64,000 nucleotides of DNA from Pseudomonas sp. GD04091 (GCF_029836165.1 NZ_JAOEBG010000010.1:62001-126000); one strand, 5' to 3'. Shown: positions 22,003 through 31,585, counted from the stretch's first letter. Made by a program: numbers and translations. The notes: a model not told the origin generated them from the sequence alone.

Positions 22003-23007
22003 ATGACAATGATGTTTACCCAACCCTCCGCGTCCTTGCGGCGCGTCAGCATCCTGGCCATTGACAAGGTGTTCGCTTCGACACTGATGCAGGCCAAGGA
22101 TTTCTTCCACCTGGCCAGCCTGCGCTACAGCAAGCAGCTGGGCCTGGGCCTGCAGCCGATGTTCGAGATCGGCCTGGTGAGCCCGGACGGCCTGCCGGTG
22201 GACAGTTTCAGCAATGTGCAGTTGCCGGTCGACAGCGGGCTGAACGACGCCGATGTGATCATCCTCCCGGCCTTCTGGGACGACTTCGACAACCTGCTGC
22301 AACGCTATCCCCAGGTCCTGCCCTGGCTGCGCGAGCAACACGCCCGCGGCGCGGTGCTGTGCGCCGAGGCCAGTGGCGTGTTCTGGCTGGCCGAATCCGG
22401 CCTGCTCGACGGCAAGGAGGCAACCACCTACTGGCGCTTCTTCAGCAGCTTTGCCGAGCGTTTCCCGAAGATCCGCCTGAACCAGGACAAGCACCTGACC
22501 GACGCCGACAACCTGTACTGTGCCGGCGGCACCACGTCAGCGTGCGACCTGTACATCTACCTGATCGAGCGTTTCTGCGGCGCCAACGTCGCCCGGGCTG
22601 TGGCCCGCGACATCCTCTACGAGGTGCAGCGCAGCTACACCCCGGGGCGCATGGGCTTCGGCGGCCAGAAGCTGCATCAGGACCTGATCATCCTGCAGAT
22701 CCAGCACTGGCTCGAGGAGCACTTCGCCGACAAGTTCCGCTTCGAGGACGTGGCCCGTAACCATGGCATGAGCATTCGCAATTTCATGCGCAGGTTCCAG
22801 AGCGCCACCGGCGACAAGCCGCTGCACTACCTGCAGCGCCTGCGCATCGAGACCGCCAAGGGCCTGCTGTCGAGCACGCGCAAGAGCATCAAGACCATCA
22901 GCTACGAGGTGGGATACGACGACGCGAGCTTCTTCGCCCGGCTGTTCCGCCAGCATACCGAGCTGTCGCCGAACCAGTATCGACAGCAGTTCATGCAAGA
23001 GGCCTGA
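22003..23007 (+). CDS. GlxA-family transcriptional regulator (DJ-1/PfpI domain plus AraC HTH)
   Basis: A 334-residue regulator with an N-terminal amidase-like DJ-1/PfpI domain (about 14-200) and a C-terminal AraC-type double helix-turn-helix (about 235-332: FRFEDVARNHGMSIRNFMRRF and the SIKTISYEVGYDDASFFARLFRQHT segment). The nucleophile-elbow position reads AVLCAEASGVF, so a cysteine is kept. Such regulators control amino-acid, betaine or nitrogen metabolism in pseudomonads, but the effector here cannot be named. The ATG at 22003 has only a weak upstream A-rich site. Convergent with zapE. Confidence 0.88.
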   Translation: MTMMFTQPSASLRRVSILAIDKVFASTLMQAKDFFHLASLRYSKQLGLGLQPMFEIGLVSPDGLPVDSFSNVQLPVDSGLNDADVIILPAFWDDFDNLLQRYPQVLPWLREQHARGAVLCAEASGVFWLAESGLLDGKEATTYWRFFSSFAERFPKIRLNQDKHLTDADNLYCAGGTTSACDLYIYLIERFCGANVARAVARDILYEVQRSYTPGRMGFGGQKLHQDLIILQIQHWLEEHFADKFRFEDVARNHGMSIRNFMRRFQSATGDKPLHYLQRLRIETAKGLLSSTRKSIKTISYEVGYDDASFFARLFRQHTELSPNQYRQQFMQEA

Positions 23008-23015
23008 ACGTAAAA

Positions 23016-23117
23016 GGGCCGCTTCGCGCCCCATCGCTGGCAAGCCGGCTCCCACATCGACCGCGTACGCCGTAGCTGTGGGAGCTGGCTTGCCAGCGAT
23101 GGGGCGCGAAGCGGCCC
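23016..23117. repeat. REP palindrome 2, long form, between convergent genes
   Basis: Arms of about 41 bases (23016-23056 and 23077-23117) separated by about 20 bases. It fills the gap between the convergent AraC-type gene and zapE and could serve as a two-way terminator. Confidence 0.88.
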
Positions 23118-23131
23118 CTGCCTTCAGTCGC

Positions 23132-24226
23132 TTACGGCTTGTGTGCCCGCGACAGGAACTCGTGGGACTGCATCTCCAGCAACCGGCTCAGGGTGCGCTG
23201 GAACTCGAAGCTCAGGCGGCCACCGGTATACAGGTCCTTGAGCTCCACCTCAGCCGAGATGATCAACTTCACGTTACGGTCGTAGAACTCGTCGACCATA
23301 TTGATGAAGCGGCGGGCGATATCGTCGGTGGCCACGCCCATCTGCTCGACGTTGCTCAGCAGCACGGCGTGGAAGATCTTGCCCAGCTCGATGTAGTCGT
23401 TCTGGCTGCGCGGCCCGTCGCACAGGGCGCGGAAGTCGAACCAGGCGACGTCGTCGCAGGTGCGCAGAGCATGGATCGGACGGTTCTCGATCATCAGCAC
23501 GTCGTTCTCGACGGCCTGGGTGCATTCCGGGGTCAGCGCCTTGAAGCTGGCGCGCATGCTTTCATGCGCCGCCTCGTTGAGCGGGAAGTGGAACAGCTCG
23601 GCCTGCTCGAGGTGGCGCAGGCGATAGTCCACGCCGCTGTCGACGTTCACCACATCGGTGTACTGCTTGATCATGGCGATGGCCGGCAGGAAGCGCGCGC
23701 GCTGCAAGCCGTCCTTGTACAGGCCGTCCGGGACGATGTTGGAGGTGGCAACCAGCGACACGCCGTTCTTGAACAGCTCTTCCATCAGGGTGCCGAGGAT
23801 CATGGCGTCGGTGATGTCAGACACGAAGAACTCGTCGAAGCAGATCACCTTGGCCTCTTCGCTGAAGCGCTTGGCGATGATGGTCAGCGGGTTCTTCTCG
23901 CCCTTGAGGGTCTTCATTTCCTCATGCACACGCTTCATGAAGCGGTGGAAGTGCGTGCGCATCTTCTGCTTGAACGGCAGCGCTTCGTAGAAGGTGTCGA
24001 CCAGATAGGTCTTGCCTCGCCCTACCCCGCCCCAGAAGTACAGGCCCTTGACCGGCGTCTGCTCCTTCTTGCCGAACAGCTTGCCGAACACGCCCGGCTT
24101 GTTGTTCTGCGCATGCACCAGGTCGTCGTACAGGCGCTGCAGGTGACGCACTGCAGTTTCCTGCGCCGCGTCATGGAAGAAGTCGGGACGTTTCAGATCT
24201 GCTTGGTATCGTTCTAGGGGCGTCAT
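23132..24226 (-). CDS. zapE: ZapE, division-associated AFG1-like ATPase
   Basis: ZapE is a peripheral ATPase that associates with the Z ring during constriction and is related to mitochondrial AFG1. The 364-residue protein has Walker A GGVGRGKT (66-73) and Walker B VICFDEFF (127-134), followed by TSNIVPDGLYKDGLQR with the sensor region. It is preceded by the trpS terminator and its ATG is at 24226. Length and motifs are normal. Confidence 0.94.
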   Translation of the reverse strand: MTPLERYQADLKRPDFFHDAAQETAVRHLQRLYDDLVHAQNNKPGVFGKLFGKKEQTPVKGLYFWGGVGRGKTYLVDTFYEALPFKQKMRTHFHRFMKRVHEEMKTLKGEKNPLTIIAKRFSEEAKVICFDEFFVSDITDAMILGTLMEELFKNGVSLVATSNIVPDGLYKDGLQRARFLPAIAMIKQYTDVVNVDSGVDYRLRHLEQAELFHFPLNEAAHESMRASFKALTPECTQAVENDVLMIENRPIHALRTCDDVAWFDFRALCDGPRSQNDYIELGKIFHAVLLSNVEQMGVATDDIARRFINMVDEFYDRNVKLIISAEVELKDLYTGGRLSFEFQRTLSRLLEMQSHEFLSRAHKP

Positions 24227-24246
24227 GATTTCGTTAGCGAGGCAAC

Positions 24247-24279
24247 AAAAAACGGGCCGTCACTGTAGCGACCGGCCCG
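24247..24279 (-). terminator. trpS terminator
   Basis: Minus strand: stem CGGGCCG (24279-24273) with CGGCCCG (24259-24253), a 13-base loop, then six T residues. It lies 33 bases after the trpS stop and ahead of zapE. Confidence 0.8.
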
Positions 24280-24311
24280 CTTGATGGCAATCAGACTTGC
24301 GACGTAATGCC

Positions 24312-25661
24312 TCAGTCCGCTTGTGGCGCCAGTGCCTCGCGCAGGCTGAGAATGGCCGCATCACGGGATTCGGCAGCGTCAAACTCAGGCCCTTCGGCCA
24401 CCTGCTCGCCGTCCAGCCAGAGCGAGAAGCTCAAGCCTTCGACACGCACATCGGCTTCGCCCCCCTGCTGCAGCTGCTTGCTCACGGCGCCCGCGCTCTT
24501 GCCATCGGCGAAGCTGCGCGACAGCAGCAGTTGCTCGCCGTCGGCAGCCAGCAGGCGGAAGCGGAAGCTGCCATCCTCGTCACGGAAGCTGACGAAGCGG
24601 GCGCTCTTGGCAGCTTTCTTCTTTACCTCGGTGTTGGCCTGCACGGTGGTGCGGAACGAACGCAGGCCGACCGCCTCGCGCAGCTGCTCGAGGAACGGGG
24701 TGGCGATCTTGCGGGCCTTGGCGGCGCCAGCCAGGAGGATGTCCTCGAGGTCCGACGGACGCGAGATCAGCTGGTGATAGTGCTCGCGCTTCTCGGCCAG
24801 CTGGCCGTCGAGCAGCTGGAACAGACGCTGCTTGGCCTCGCCCCAGCCCAGGCCCTGCAGCAGCTCTTCGCGGAACTCGGCACATTGGGTCGGCGTCGAG
24901 AAGGCCTGGAACAGGGTGAACAGGTGCGCATTGTCCGGATCCTTCGCCTCGCCCGGGGCCTTGGAATCGGTGACGATGCGCGAGATCGCGTCCTTCATGT
25001 CCTTGGCGCTGGTGAACAGCGGGATGGTGTTGTCGTAGCTCTTGGACATCTTGCGACCGTCCAGGCCCGGCAAGGTGGCCACGCTTTCCTCGATCACCGC
25101 CTCCGGCAGGGCGAAGAAATCCTTGCCCTGGCCGAACAGGTGGTTGAAGCGCTGACCGATGTCGCGGGCCATTTCCACGTGCTGGATCTGGTCGCGGCCG
25201 ACCGGCACCTTGTTGGCGTTGAACATCAGGATGTCGGCGGCCATCAGCACCGGGTAGCTGAACAGGCCCATGGTCACGCCGGCGTCCGGGTCTTCGCCGG
25301 CTTCGACGTTCTTGTCCACCGAAGCCTTGTAGGCGTGGGCGCGATTGAGCAGGCCTTTGGCGGCGACGCAGGTCAGCAGCCAGGTCAGTTCCGGGATTTC
25401 GGGGATGTCGGACTGACGGTAGAAGGTGACCTTGTGCGGATCCAGGCCGCCAGCCAGCCAGGTGGCGGCGATTTCCAGGCGCGAGCGCTGGATGCGCTGC
25501 GGGTCGTCGCACTTGATCAGGGCATGGTAGTCGGCCAGGAAGTAGAACGAGTCGACACCGGGTTGCTGGCTGGCGAGGATCGCCGGGCGGATGGCGCCGG
25601 CATAGTTGCCCAGGTGCGGGGTGCCGGTGGTGGTGATACCGGTAAGAATGCGCGTGGTCAT
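24312..25661 (-). CDS. trpS: Tryptophanyl-tRNA synthetase with C-terminal extension
   Basis: Class I synthetase charging tRNA-Trp. The 449-residue protein carries the HIGH-like TPHLGN at 14-19 and KMSKS at 204-208. Standard bacterial TrpRS is about 330-350 residues; here about 100 extra C-terminal residues (from about 350) form an added domain seen in pseudomonad TrpRS, with the segment [31 protein letters not shown]. It starts 25 bases after the alpha/beta hydrolase gene, so the two are probably cotranscribed. Confidence 0.95.
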   Translation of the reverse strand: MTTRILTGITTTGTPHLGNYAGAIRPAILASQQPGVDSFYFLADYHALIKCDDPQRIQRSRLEIAATWLAGGLDPHKVTFYRQSDIPEIPELTWLLTCVAAKGLLNRAHAYKASVDKNVEAGEDPDAGVTMGLFSYPVLMAADILMFNANKVPVGRDQIQHVEMARDIGQRFNHLFGQGKDFFALPEAVIEESVATLPGLDGRKMSKSYDNTIPLFTSAKDMKDAISRIVTDSKAPGEAKDPDNAHLFTLFQAFSTPTQCAEFREELLQGLGWGEAKQRLFQLLDGQLAEKREHYHQLISRPSDLEDILLAGAAKARKIATPFLEQLREAVGLRSFRTTVQANTEVKKKAAKSARFVSFRDEDGSFRFRLLAADGEQLLLSRSFADGKSAGAVSKQLQQGGEADVRVEGLSFSLWLDGEQVAEGPEFDAAESRDAAILSLREALAPQAD

Positions 25662-25686
25662 GGGTGTTCGCTTATTCAGGCTTGGC

Positions 25687-26322
25687 TCAGTTCGAAAGGC
25701 GCGGCAGCAGCAGATCCTTCAGATCGGTCAGCTTGCCATGGAAGAAGTGTCCGCATTCTGCCACTTTCAGCAGCTCATGGGGGCGCGACAGGGTGTCGGA
25801 CCAGTCGTAAACCAACTGCGGGTCGACCACTTCATCGGTGTCCGGCTGCACGATGGTGAGGGCAGCGCGCTCGGGCAGCGGGAACTGTGCCGTCAGGCGC
25901 ATCACCGCCGGGGCAATCATGAACAGCTGCCGCAGCTCGACACCGCCCGCCTCCAGGCGCCCGCCCAGGCTGGCGGCGACGAAACCGCCGAAGGAAAAGC
26001 CCATCAGGACCAATGGCAGCTCCGGATGTTGCTGGCGCAGCCAGGCAGCGGCGGCTTCGGCATCGTCCACTTCGCCGGCGCCCATGTCGTGGCTGCCGGC
26101 GCTCTGGCCGACACCGCGGTAGTTGAAGCGCAACGTGACATAACCGGCGTCACGGGCGGTACGCTGCAGGGTCGAAACCACCTTGTTGAGCATGGTGCCG
26201 CCCTGGACCGGGTTGGGGTGACAGATCAGCACCGCGCCACGGGCATCGGCCACGTCCAGGTACAAGGCTTCCAGCTGGCCACACGGGCCATCGATGAACA
26301 AGGGTGTTTCGCGGATAAGCAA
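25687..26322 (-). CDS. Small alpha/beta hydrolase (dienelactone-hydrolase-like)
   Basis: A 211-residue single-domain alpha/beta hydrolase without signal peptide. The oxyanion segment [11 protein letters not shown] is followed by the nucleophile elbow GFSFGG with Ser110, then an Asp in QPDTDEVVD and His in AECGHFFHG. The family is widespread in proteobacteria and its substrate is unknown. It sits upstream of trpS in one transcription unit and diverges from zapG/yhcB. Confidence 0.88.
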   Translation of the reverse strand: MLIRETPLFIDGPCGQLEALYLDVADARGAVLICHPNPVQGGTMLNKVVSTLQRTARDAGYVTLRFNYRGVGQSAGSHDMGAGEVDDAEAAAAWLRQQHPELPLVLMGFSFGGFVAASLGGRLEAGGVELRQLFMIAPAVMRLTAQFPLPERAALTIVQPDTDEVVDPQLVYDWSDTLSRPHELLKVAECGHFFHGKLTDLKDLLLPRLSN

Positions 26323-26457
26323 GGCACTACTCCGTGACCTCGAGGAGGGTCGACTCGTCTAGCTGAGGAATTCTGTTCTGATTTGCGATCGCTCGCGGTA
26401 TACAGCGCAGGTCTGAGCCGTTAACGTAAAGCAAAGCCGTTTATAGAGGAAGGACTC

Positions 26458-26895
26458 GTGGAACACTCGCTCCTTGTTTGGTTGCTGCCGACCCTGGCCC
26501 TGGCAGTCGGCGTCGTCGTCGGTTTCGCGCTGGCCCGCCTGCTGCCCAACGCGGCACCGAGCAACACCCAACGCCAGCTGGATGACATCCAGCAGCGCTT
26601 CGACAATTACCAGAACGAGGTGGTCACCCACTTCAACAGCACCGCTTCGCTGGTCAAGAAACTGACCCAGAGCTACCAGGACGTCCAGGACCATCTGGCC
26701 GATGGCGCCAACCGTCTGGCCCTGGACGAGTTGACCCGCCAACGCCTGCTGGCCGCGTTGCACTCGGAAACGGCACAAGGCCCACGCGATCGCCTGACGC
26801 CACCGAAGGACACCGCCGAAGTACCGCGTGACTACGCGCCGAAGGCGCCGAATTCGCCGGGCATGCTCGATGAAAGCTACGGGCTCAAGCGTTGA
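26458..26895 (+). CDS. zapG: YhcB/ZapG (DUF1043) inner-membrane division and envelope protein
   Basis: A 145-residue protein with one N-terminal membrane helix (about 6-24, LLPTLALAVGVVVGFALARLL), a coiled-coil segment (about 38-75, RQLDDIQQRFDNYQNEVVTHF) and a proline-rich tail. This is the pattern of YhcB, renamed ZapG/LapD in E. coli, which links elongation, division and envelope synthesis. The start codon is GTG at 26458, ten bases after GAGGAAGG. Convergent with mdeB across a shared terminator. Confidence 0.9.
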   Translation: MEHSLLVWLLPTLALAVGVVVGFALARLLPNAAPSNTQRQLDDIQQRFDNYQNEVVTHFNSTASLVKKLTQSYQDVQDHLADGANRLALDELTRQRLLAALHSETAQGPRDRLTPPKDTAEVPRDYAPKAPNSPGMLDESYGLKR

Positions 26896-26908
26896 GTCGA
26901 ATGACATG

Positions 26909-26934
26909 AAAAAGGCCTCGAAAGAGGCCTTTTT
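26909..26934. terminator. Bidirectional terminator between zapG and mdeB
   Basis: An 11-bp perfect stem (26909-26919 and 26924-26934) with loop GAAA. It is flanked by A and T runs and lies between the convergent zapG and mdeB. Confidence 0.9.
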
Positions 26935-26974
26935 TGCGGGCTTTGTTCCGCGATACCGGCCGACACAGGTCACC

Positions 26975-29665
26975 TCACCGATACCAGGCCGCTCCCTCCT
27001 CGCCGATCCCGTAACGCCCCCTCGCCTGCTCCAGCACATCCGCCGGCAGCACGCCCTGGCGCACCAGCCCGTACAACGCCGCCATCACCACCGCATGCCG
27101 GTCCACCTCGAAGAACCGTCGCAACTGCCGACGCGTGTCGCTGCGCCCGAAGCCATCGGTCCCCAGGCTGATGAACGGCGCGTTCACATACTCGGCGATC
27201 AACTGCGGCCAGGCGCGCACATAGTCGCTGGCAGCGATCACCGGCGCGCCGCCCGACAGGCAACGTCGCAGATGGCACTCCGCATCGCCCCCCGCCATGC
27301 CTGTCCGATCCGCATCTCGCGCGCCACGCGCCAGTTCGCTGAAACTGGTGACGCTGAATACTTCGCAGTCGACCTGCCAGTCGCTCGACAGCAGCTCACC
27401 GGCAGCAATCACCTCGCGCAGGATCGTGCCCGATCCCAACAACCGCACTTCGGCTCGCGGGCTCGCCGCCTGCTGCCGGGTATACCGATACATGCCCTGC
27501 AACACGTCCTCACGCACCTCGTCTGGCAATGATGGTTGTGGATAGTTTTCATTCATAACCGCCACGTAGTGGAACTCGTCCCGCTGCTCCACCAGCATGC
27601 GCCGCGCGGCATGATCGAGGATCACCGCCAGCTCGCCGGCGAAACACGGATCCCACGCCCGACAGTTAGGCACCATCGCGGCCATGACCAGGCTGGAGCC
27701 GTCCTGGTGCTGCAGCCCTTCGCCACCCAACGTGGTACGCCCGGCCGTGGCGCCGAGCAGCAGGCCACGGGCGCGCTGGTCGGCGGCGGCCCAGATCAGG
27801 TCGCCGACCCGCTGGAAGCCGAACATCGAGTAATAGATGTACACCGGCAGCATTGGCTCGCCATGCATCGCATAGGCGGTCGCCGCCGCGATCCACGACG
27901 AGATCGCCCCAGCCTCGGTGATACCTTCCTCCAGAAGCTGGCCATCGCGCGACTCCTTGTAGACCAGCAGCGAACCGGCATCTTCCGGCTCGTAGCATTG
28001 TCCCTGGGGCGAATAGATGCCGATCTGGCGGAACAGGCTGGCCATGCCGAACGTGCGCGCCTCGTCCGCGACGATCGGCACCACCCGCGGCCCCAGCCCG
28101 GGAGCCTTGAGCCAGTTGCCGAGCAGGCGCACCGCCGCCATGGTGGTGGACATCTCCTTGTGCTCGGCACGCAGGGCAAAGCCGGCGAAGGTGTCGAGAT
28201 CCGGCACGGGCAAGCTGGCACAGTCACTGCGCCGCATCGGCAACGGCCCGTCGAGCGCCTCACGGCGCTGGCGCAGGTAGACCATTTCCGGGCTGTCCTC
28301 GGCAGGCCGGTAGAAGCGCAACTGCTCGACCGCCTCGTCCGACAGCGGCAGGTGGAAGCGATCACGGAAGGCCAGCAGCGCCTGCACATCGAGCTTCTTG
28401 GCCTGGTGCGCGGTCATCCGCGACTCCCCGGCGGCGCTCATGCCATAGCCCTTCTTGGTCTTGGCCAGGATCACCGTCGGCCGGCCCTTGCACGCCTTGG
28501 CGGCGGCATAGGCGGCGTGCAGCTTGCGAAAATCGTGGCCGCCACGCTTGAGGGCATTGATCTGCTCAGCGCTCATGTGCGCCACCAGCTGTTGCAAGGC
28601 AGGGCTCTGGTTGAAGAAGTGTTCGAGGTTGTAACGACCGTCCTTGGCGCCGAGGGTCTGGAACTGCCCGTCCGGCGTCGCCGCCAACTGGCGCAACAGC
28701 GCATGCTCATGGTCGCGGGCGAACAAGGCATCCCACTCCGAGCCCCACAGCACCTTGATCACATTCCAGCCAGCACCGCTGAACAGCGCCTCCAGTTCCT
28801 GGATGATCTGGCCGTTGCCACGTACCGGACCATCCAGGCGCTGCAGGTTGCAGTTGACGATGAAGGTCAGGTTGTCCAGGCCTTCGCGCGCCGCCAGGGT
28901 CAAGCCTGCGGTGGATTCGGGCTCGTCCATCTCGCCATCGCCGAACACGCCCCACACATGACGATCCGACGTGTCGAGCAGTCCACGATGCTGCAGGTAG
29001 CGCATGAACCGCGCCTGGTAGATCGCATTGAGCGGGCCGATACCCATGGACCCGGTGGGGAACTGCCAGAAATCGGGCATCAGCCACGGATGTGGATAAG
29101 AGCACAAACCGTTGCCGGCAACCTCCTGACGGTAATTGGCCAACTGCTCTTCACTGAGGCGCCCTTCGAGAAACGCACGGGCATAGATGCCAGGGGCCGA
29201 GTGGGGCTGGAAGAACACCAGGTCGGCGGTACGCCGCGCCATGCCTCTTTCACCACGGAAAAAGTGCTGGAAGCCGACCTCGAAGATCTCCGCCGCCGAA
29301 GCGTAGCTGGCGATGTGCCCGCCCAGCTCGCCATAGGCATGGTTGGCCCGCACCACCATGGCCAGGGCATTCCAGCGTAGGATGGCGGTGATCCGCTCGT
29401 CCAGTTCCAGATCGCCGGGGTAGGCGCCCTGCTGCTCCACGGGCAAGGTGTTGCGGTACGCCGAAAAGGCCTGGGCGTCGCGCTCCAGGCCCAGTTCCAG
29501 GGCATGGGCGTGCAGGCGTTGCAGAAGATACCGCGCTCGCGCCGGCCCGCAATGAGCCAGGGTCGACTCCAACGCCTGGCACCATTCGGCCGTTTCGGCG
29601 GGGTCACTGTCCAGGACCGCATCTAGGGCAGTCAGCGGCTCGTTCGGTTTCATCATCGCTACCAT
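26975..29665 (-). CDS. mdeB: MdeB, AceE-type E1 component for 2-oxobutyrate/pyruvate
   Basis: A homodimeric 2-oxoacid dehydrogenase E1 of 896 residues. The thiamine-diphosphate motif runs from GDGEMDEPES (242-251) to NCN (271-273). The AceE-type segments YPHPWLMPDFWQFPTGSMGIGP and GGHIASYASAAE are present. The gene lies 24 bases downstream of mdeA in the same direction. In P. putida the mdeB product is known as an E1 homologue that handles 2-oxobutyrate from methionine gamma-lyase. No E2 or E3 gene is nearby, so it must borrow an E2/E3 from elsewhere. A housekeeping AceE is expected at another locus. Start at 29665 follows GAGG at eight bases; ATGs at 29656 and 29653 are alternatives. Confidence 0.88.
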   Translation of the reverse strand: MVAMMKPNEPLTALDAVLDSDPAETAEWCQALESTLAHCGPARARYLLQRLHAHALELGLERDAQAFSAYRNTLPVEQQGAYPGDLELDERITAILRWNALAMVVRANHAYGELGGHIASYASAAEIFEVGFQHFFRGERGMARRTADLVFFQPHSAPGIYARAFLEGRLSEEQLANYRQEVAGNGLCSYPHPWLMPDFWQFPTGSMGIGPLNAIYQARFMRYLQHRGLLDTSDRHVWGVFGDGEMDEPESTAGLTLAAREGLDNLTFIVNCNLQRLDGPVRGNGQIIQELEALFSGAGWNVIKVLWGSEWDALFARDHEHALLRQLAATPDGQFQTLGAKDGRYNLEHFFNQSPALQQLVAHMSAEQINALKRGGHDFRKLHAAYAAAKACKGRPTVILAKTKKGYGMSAAGESRMTAHQAKKLDVQALLAFRDRFHLPLSDEAVEQLRFYRPAEDSPEMVYLRQRREALDGPLPMRRSDCASLPVPDLDTFAGFALRAEHKEMSTTMAAVRLLGNWLKAPGLGPRVVPIVADEARTFGMASLFRQIGIYSPQGQCYEPEDAGSLLVYKESRDGQLLEEGITEAGAISSWIAAATAYAMHGEPMLPVYIYYSMFGFQRVGDLIWAAADQRARGLLLGATAGRTTLGGEGLQHQDGSSLVMAAMVPNCRAWDPCFAGELAVILDHAARRMLVEQRDEFHYVAVMNENYPQPSLPDEVREDVLQGMYRYTRQQAASPRAEVRLLGSGTILREVIAAGELLSSDWQVDCEVFSVTSFSELARGARDADRTGMAGGDAECHLRRCLSGGAPVIAASDYVRAWPQLIAEYVNAPFISLGTDGFGRSDTRRQLRRFFEVDRHAVVMAALYGLVRQGVLPADVLEQARGRYGIGEEGAAWYR

Positions 29666-29689
29666 CGCGCAGGCCTCGTCCGTGGCAGT

Positions 29690-30886
29690 TCAGGCACAGG
29701 CCTTCAAGGCCTGGCTGATGTCGGCGAGCAGGTCGTCGATGTCCTCCAGGCCCACCGACAGACGTACCAACCCTTCCGAGATACCGTGATCGGCACGCTC
29801 CTGCTGGGTATAGCTGGAATGGGTCATGCTCGCCGGGTGCTGGGCCAGCGATTCGGCATCCCCCAGGCTCACCGCGCGGCTGAACAGTTGCAGGGCATTC
29901 ATGAAGCGTCGACCCGCCTCGATCCCACCCTTCAGCTCGAAGGCGATCATCCCACCTGGCAGACGCATCTGCCGCTGGGCCAGCGCGTATTGCGGAAAAG
30001 ATGGCAGGCCTGGGTAGTGCAACAACTCGACCTGCGGCTGGCGCTCCAGGTACTCGGCAACCTGGCGGGCGTTGGCGCAGTGGCGGTCCATGCGCAGGGC
30101 CAGGGTCTTGATGCCGCGCATCAGCAGCGAAGCGTCGTGGGGCGACAGCACCGCGCCGGTCATGTCCTTGAGCCCTTCCAGGCGGATGCGGTCGATCAAC
30201 GCCTTGCGCCCGACCACCAGGCCGGCGGTGATATCGCCATGCCCGGACAGGTACTTGGTGGCCGAATGCACCACCAGGTCCACCCCCTGCTCCAGCGGGC
30301 GCTGCAAATATGGCGTGCAGTAGGTGTTGTCGACCACGATGCAGAGGTCGTGGCCGCGCACGGTATCGACCACCGCGGCGATATCCACCAATTGCATGTT
30401 CGGATTGGCCGGTGTTTCGAAATAGATCATGCGGGTCTTCGGCGTTATCGCGGCCTTCAGTGCCGGGATGTCGTTGAGGTCGACATGGCGGATCTTCACG
30501 CCGAACTCGCCGATGCCGTGGTGCAGGTAGGCGAAGGTGCAGCCATACAGGGTACTGCCGACGATCAGCTCGTCACCCGGGCGCAGCAGGGTCCACAGCG
30601 TGGCGGTGATGGCGCCCATGCCCGAGGCCAGTGCCAGCCCGGCCTCGCCGCCTTCGAGCGAGGCCATGCGCTGCTCCAGCAGGGCCAGGGTCGGGTTGGA
30701 GATGCGGCTGTAGAAGTGCCCAGGCTCTTCACCTGCGAAACAGGCGGCACCGTATTCCACCGTAGGAAAGGCATAGGTGGCGGTCTGATAGACCGGCGGC
30801 ACCAACGCGCCGCCATGGGACAGCGGGTCATAGCCATGGTGGATGGCCCGCGTGGAAAAACCGGTGTTGTTGTTGGAGTCGCGCAT
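29690..30886 (-). CDS. mdeA: Methionine gamma-lyase
   Basis: PLP enzyme splitting L-methionine into methanethiol, 2-oxobutyrate and ammonia. The protein is 398 residues, exactly the family length. The gamma-lyase-specific cysteine is at 116 (TLYGCTF) and the PLP lysine at 211 (HSATKYLSGHGD). The C terminus HPASMTHSSYT is typical. Cys116 separates methionine gamma-lyase from cystathionine gamma-synthase and lyase. It is divergent from mdeR and upstream of mdeB, reproducing the mdeRAB locus of P. putida. Confidence 0.95.
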   Translation of the reverse strand: MRDSNNNTGFSTRAIHHGYDPLSHGGALVPPVYQTATYAFPTVEYGAACFAGEEPGHFYSRISNPTLALLEQRMASLEGGEAGLALASGMGAITATLWTLLRPGDELIVGSTLYGCTFAYLHHGIGEFGVKIRHVDLNDIPALKAAITPKTRMIYFETPANPNMQLVDIAAVVDTVRGHDLCIVVDNTYCTPYLQRPLEQGVDLVVHSATKYLSGHGDITAGLVVGRKALIDRIRLEGLKDMTGAVLSPHDASLLMRGIKTLALRMDRHCANARQVAEYLERQPQVELLHYPGLPSFPQYALAQRQMRLPGGMIAFELKGGIEAGRRFMNALQLFSRAVSLGDAESLAQHPASMTHSSYTQQERADHGISEGLVRLSVGLEDIDDLLADISQALKACA

Positions 30887-30907
30887 GGCAACAGCCTCTT
30901 GTGGTTT

Positions 30908-30923
30908 GCTATAAGCTTATGCC
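30908..30923. promoter_or_regulatory. Candidate operator in the mdeA-mdeR intergenic region
   Basis: ATAAGCTTAT (30911-30920) is a perfect 10-bp palindrome extended by partly symmetric GC flanks. It lies 25-35 bases ahead of mdeA. An Lrp-type regulator such as MdeR could bind it, but there is no direct evidence. The remaining 127-bp spacer is AT-rich toward mdeR. Confidence 0.35.
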
Positions 30924-31013
30924 ACCGGGCTGCCACGTTTTTTCCAAAGTTGCCCACGTAATGCCGTCGTTATTGAAAGAAAAACAACAAAAATATCGCC
31001 TGGAGGGCAAGAT

Positions 31014-31493
31014 ATGCCTTCGTCACTCGACCGCACCGACCGCGCCCTGCTCGCCGCCCTGCAGGACAACGCCCGTCTCACCGTTTCCGAACTCGCCGAC
31101 CAGGTCGCCCTGACCACCTCGCCCTGTTGGCGACGGGTCAAGCTGCTGGAGGACGACGGCTACATCACCGGTTACCAGGCCATTCTTTCGCCTAAATCAC
31201 TGGGCTTCGGCGTGACCGCGTTCGTCAGCATCATGATGGATTCGCACACCAAGGAGATCGCCCTGGCGTTCGAGCGGCGGCTGATGGAGATCCCTGAGAT
31301 CGTCGCGTGCCACAACATCTCGGGACGCTATGACTTTCTGCTGGAGATCCTGGCGAGGGATCTGGAGTCGTTCGGGGAGTTCACCCGGGAAGTGCTGCAG
31401 CGGTTGCCGGGGGTGAAAGAGATCTATTCGAGTTTTTCGTACAAGGCGGTGAAGGAACGGCGGGTGATTCCCGTGTCGGAAAAACACATCTGA
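31014..31493 (+). CDS. mdeR: MdeR, Lrp/AsnC-family activator of mdeAB
   Basis: A 159-residue Lrp-type regulator. The N-terminal winged helix (about 5-60) includes LDRTDRALLAALQDNARLTVSELADQV and the recognition segment TTSPCWRRVKLLEDDGYI. The C-terminal RAM/AsnC effector domain (about 65-150) contains IVACHNISGRYDFLLEI. In P. putida MdeR is the positive regulator of mdeAB in response to methionine. A GGAGGG site lies six bases ahead of the ATG. Divergent from mdeA with a 127-base intergenic region. Confidence 0.9.
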   Translation: MPSSLDRTDRALLAALQDNARLTVSELADQVALTTSPCWRRVKLLEDDGYITGYQAILSPKSLGFGVTAFVSIMMDSHTKEIALAFERRLMEIPEIVACHNISGRYDFLLEILARDLESFGEFTREVLQRLPGVKEIYSSFSYKAVKERRVIPVSEKHI

Positions 31494-31585
31494 GGCAGCG
31501 CTGCGCCCGCCCCCTCTGGCGCCCATCGGCCTAGCCAAATGCCTCTTTGACCAGGCTGTCGAACATGCTGTAGGCCGACAGCACC

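Noticed and set aside
27536..29380. Plus-strand open frame of 614 codons opposite mdeB
   Set aside because: Shadow of the long mdeB gene; compositional artefact.
31014..31493. Considered that mdeR might be a general Lrp not linked to mdeAB
   Set aside because: Divergent adjacency to mdeA and its match to the known mdeRAB layout make the specific assignment more likely.
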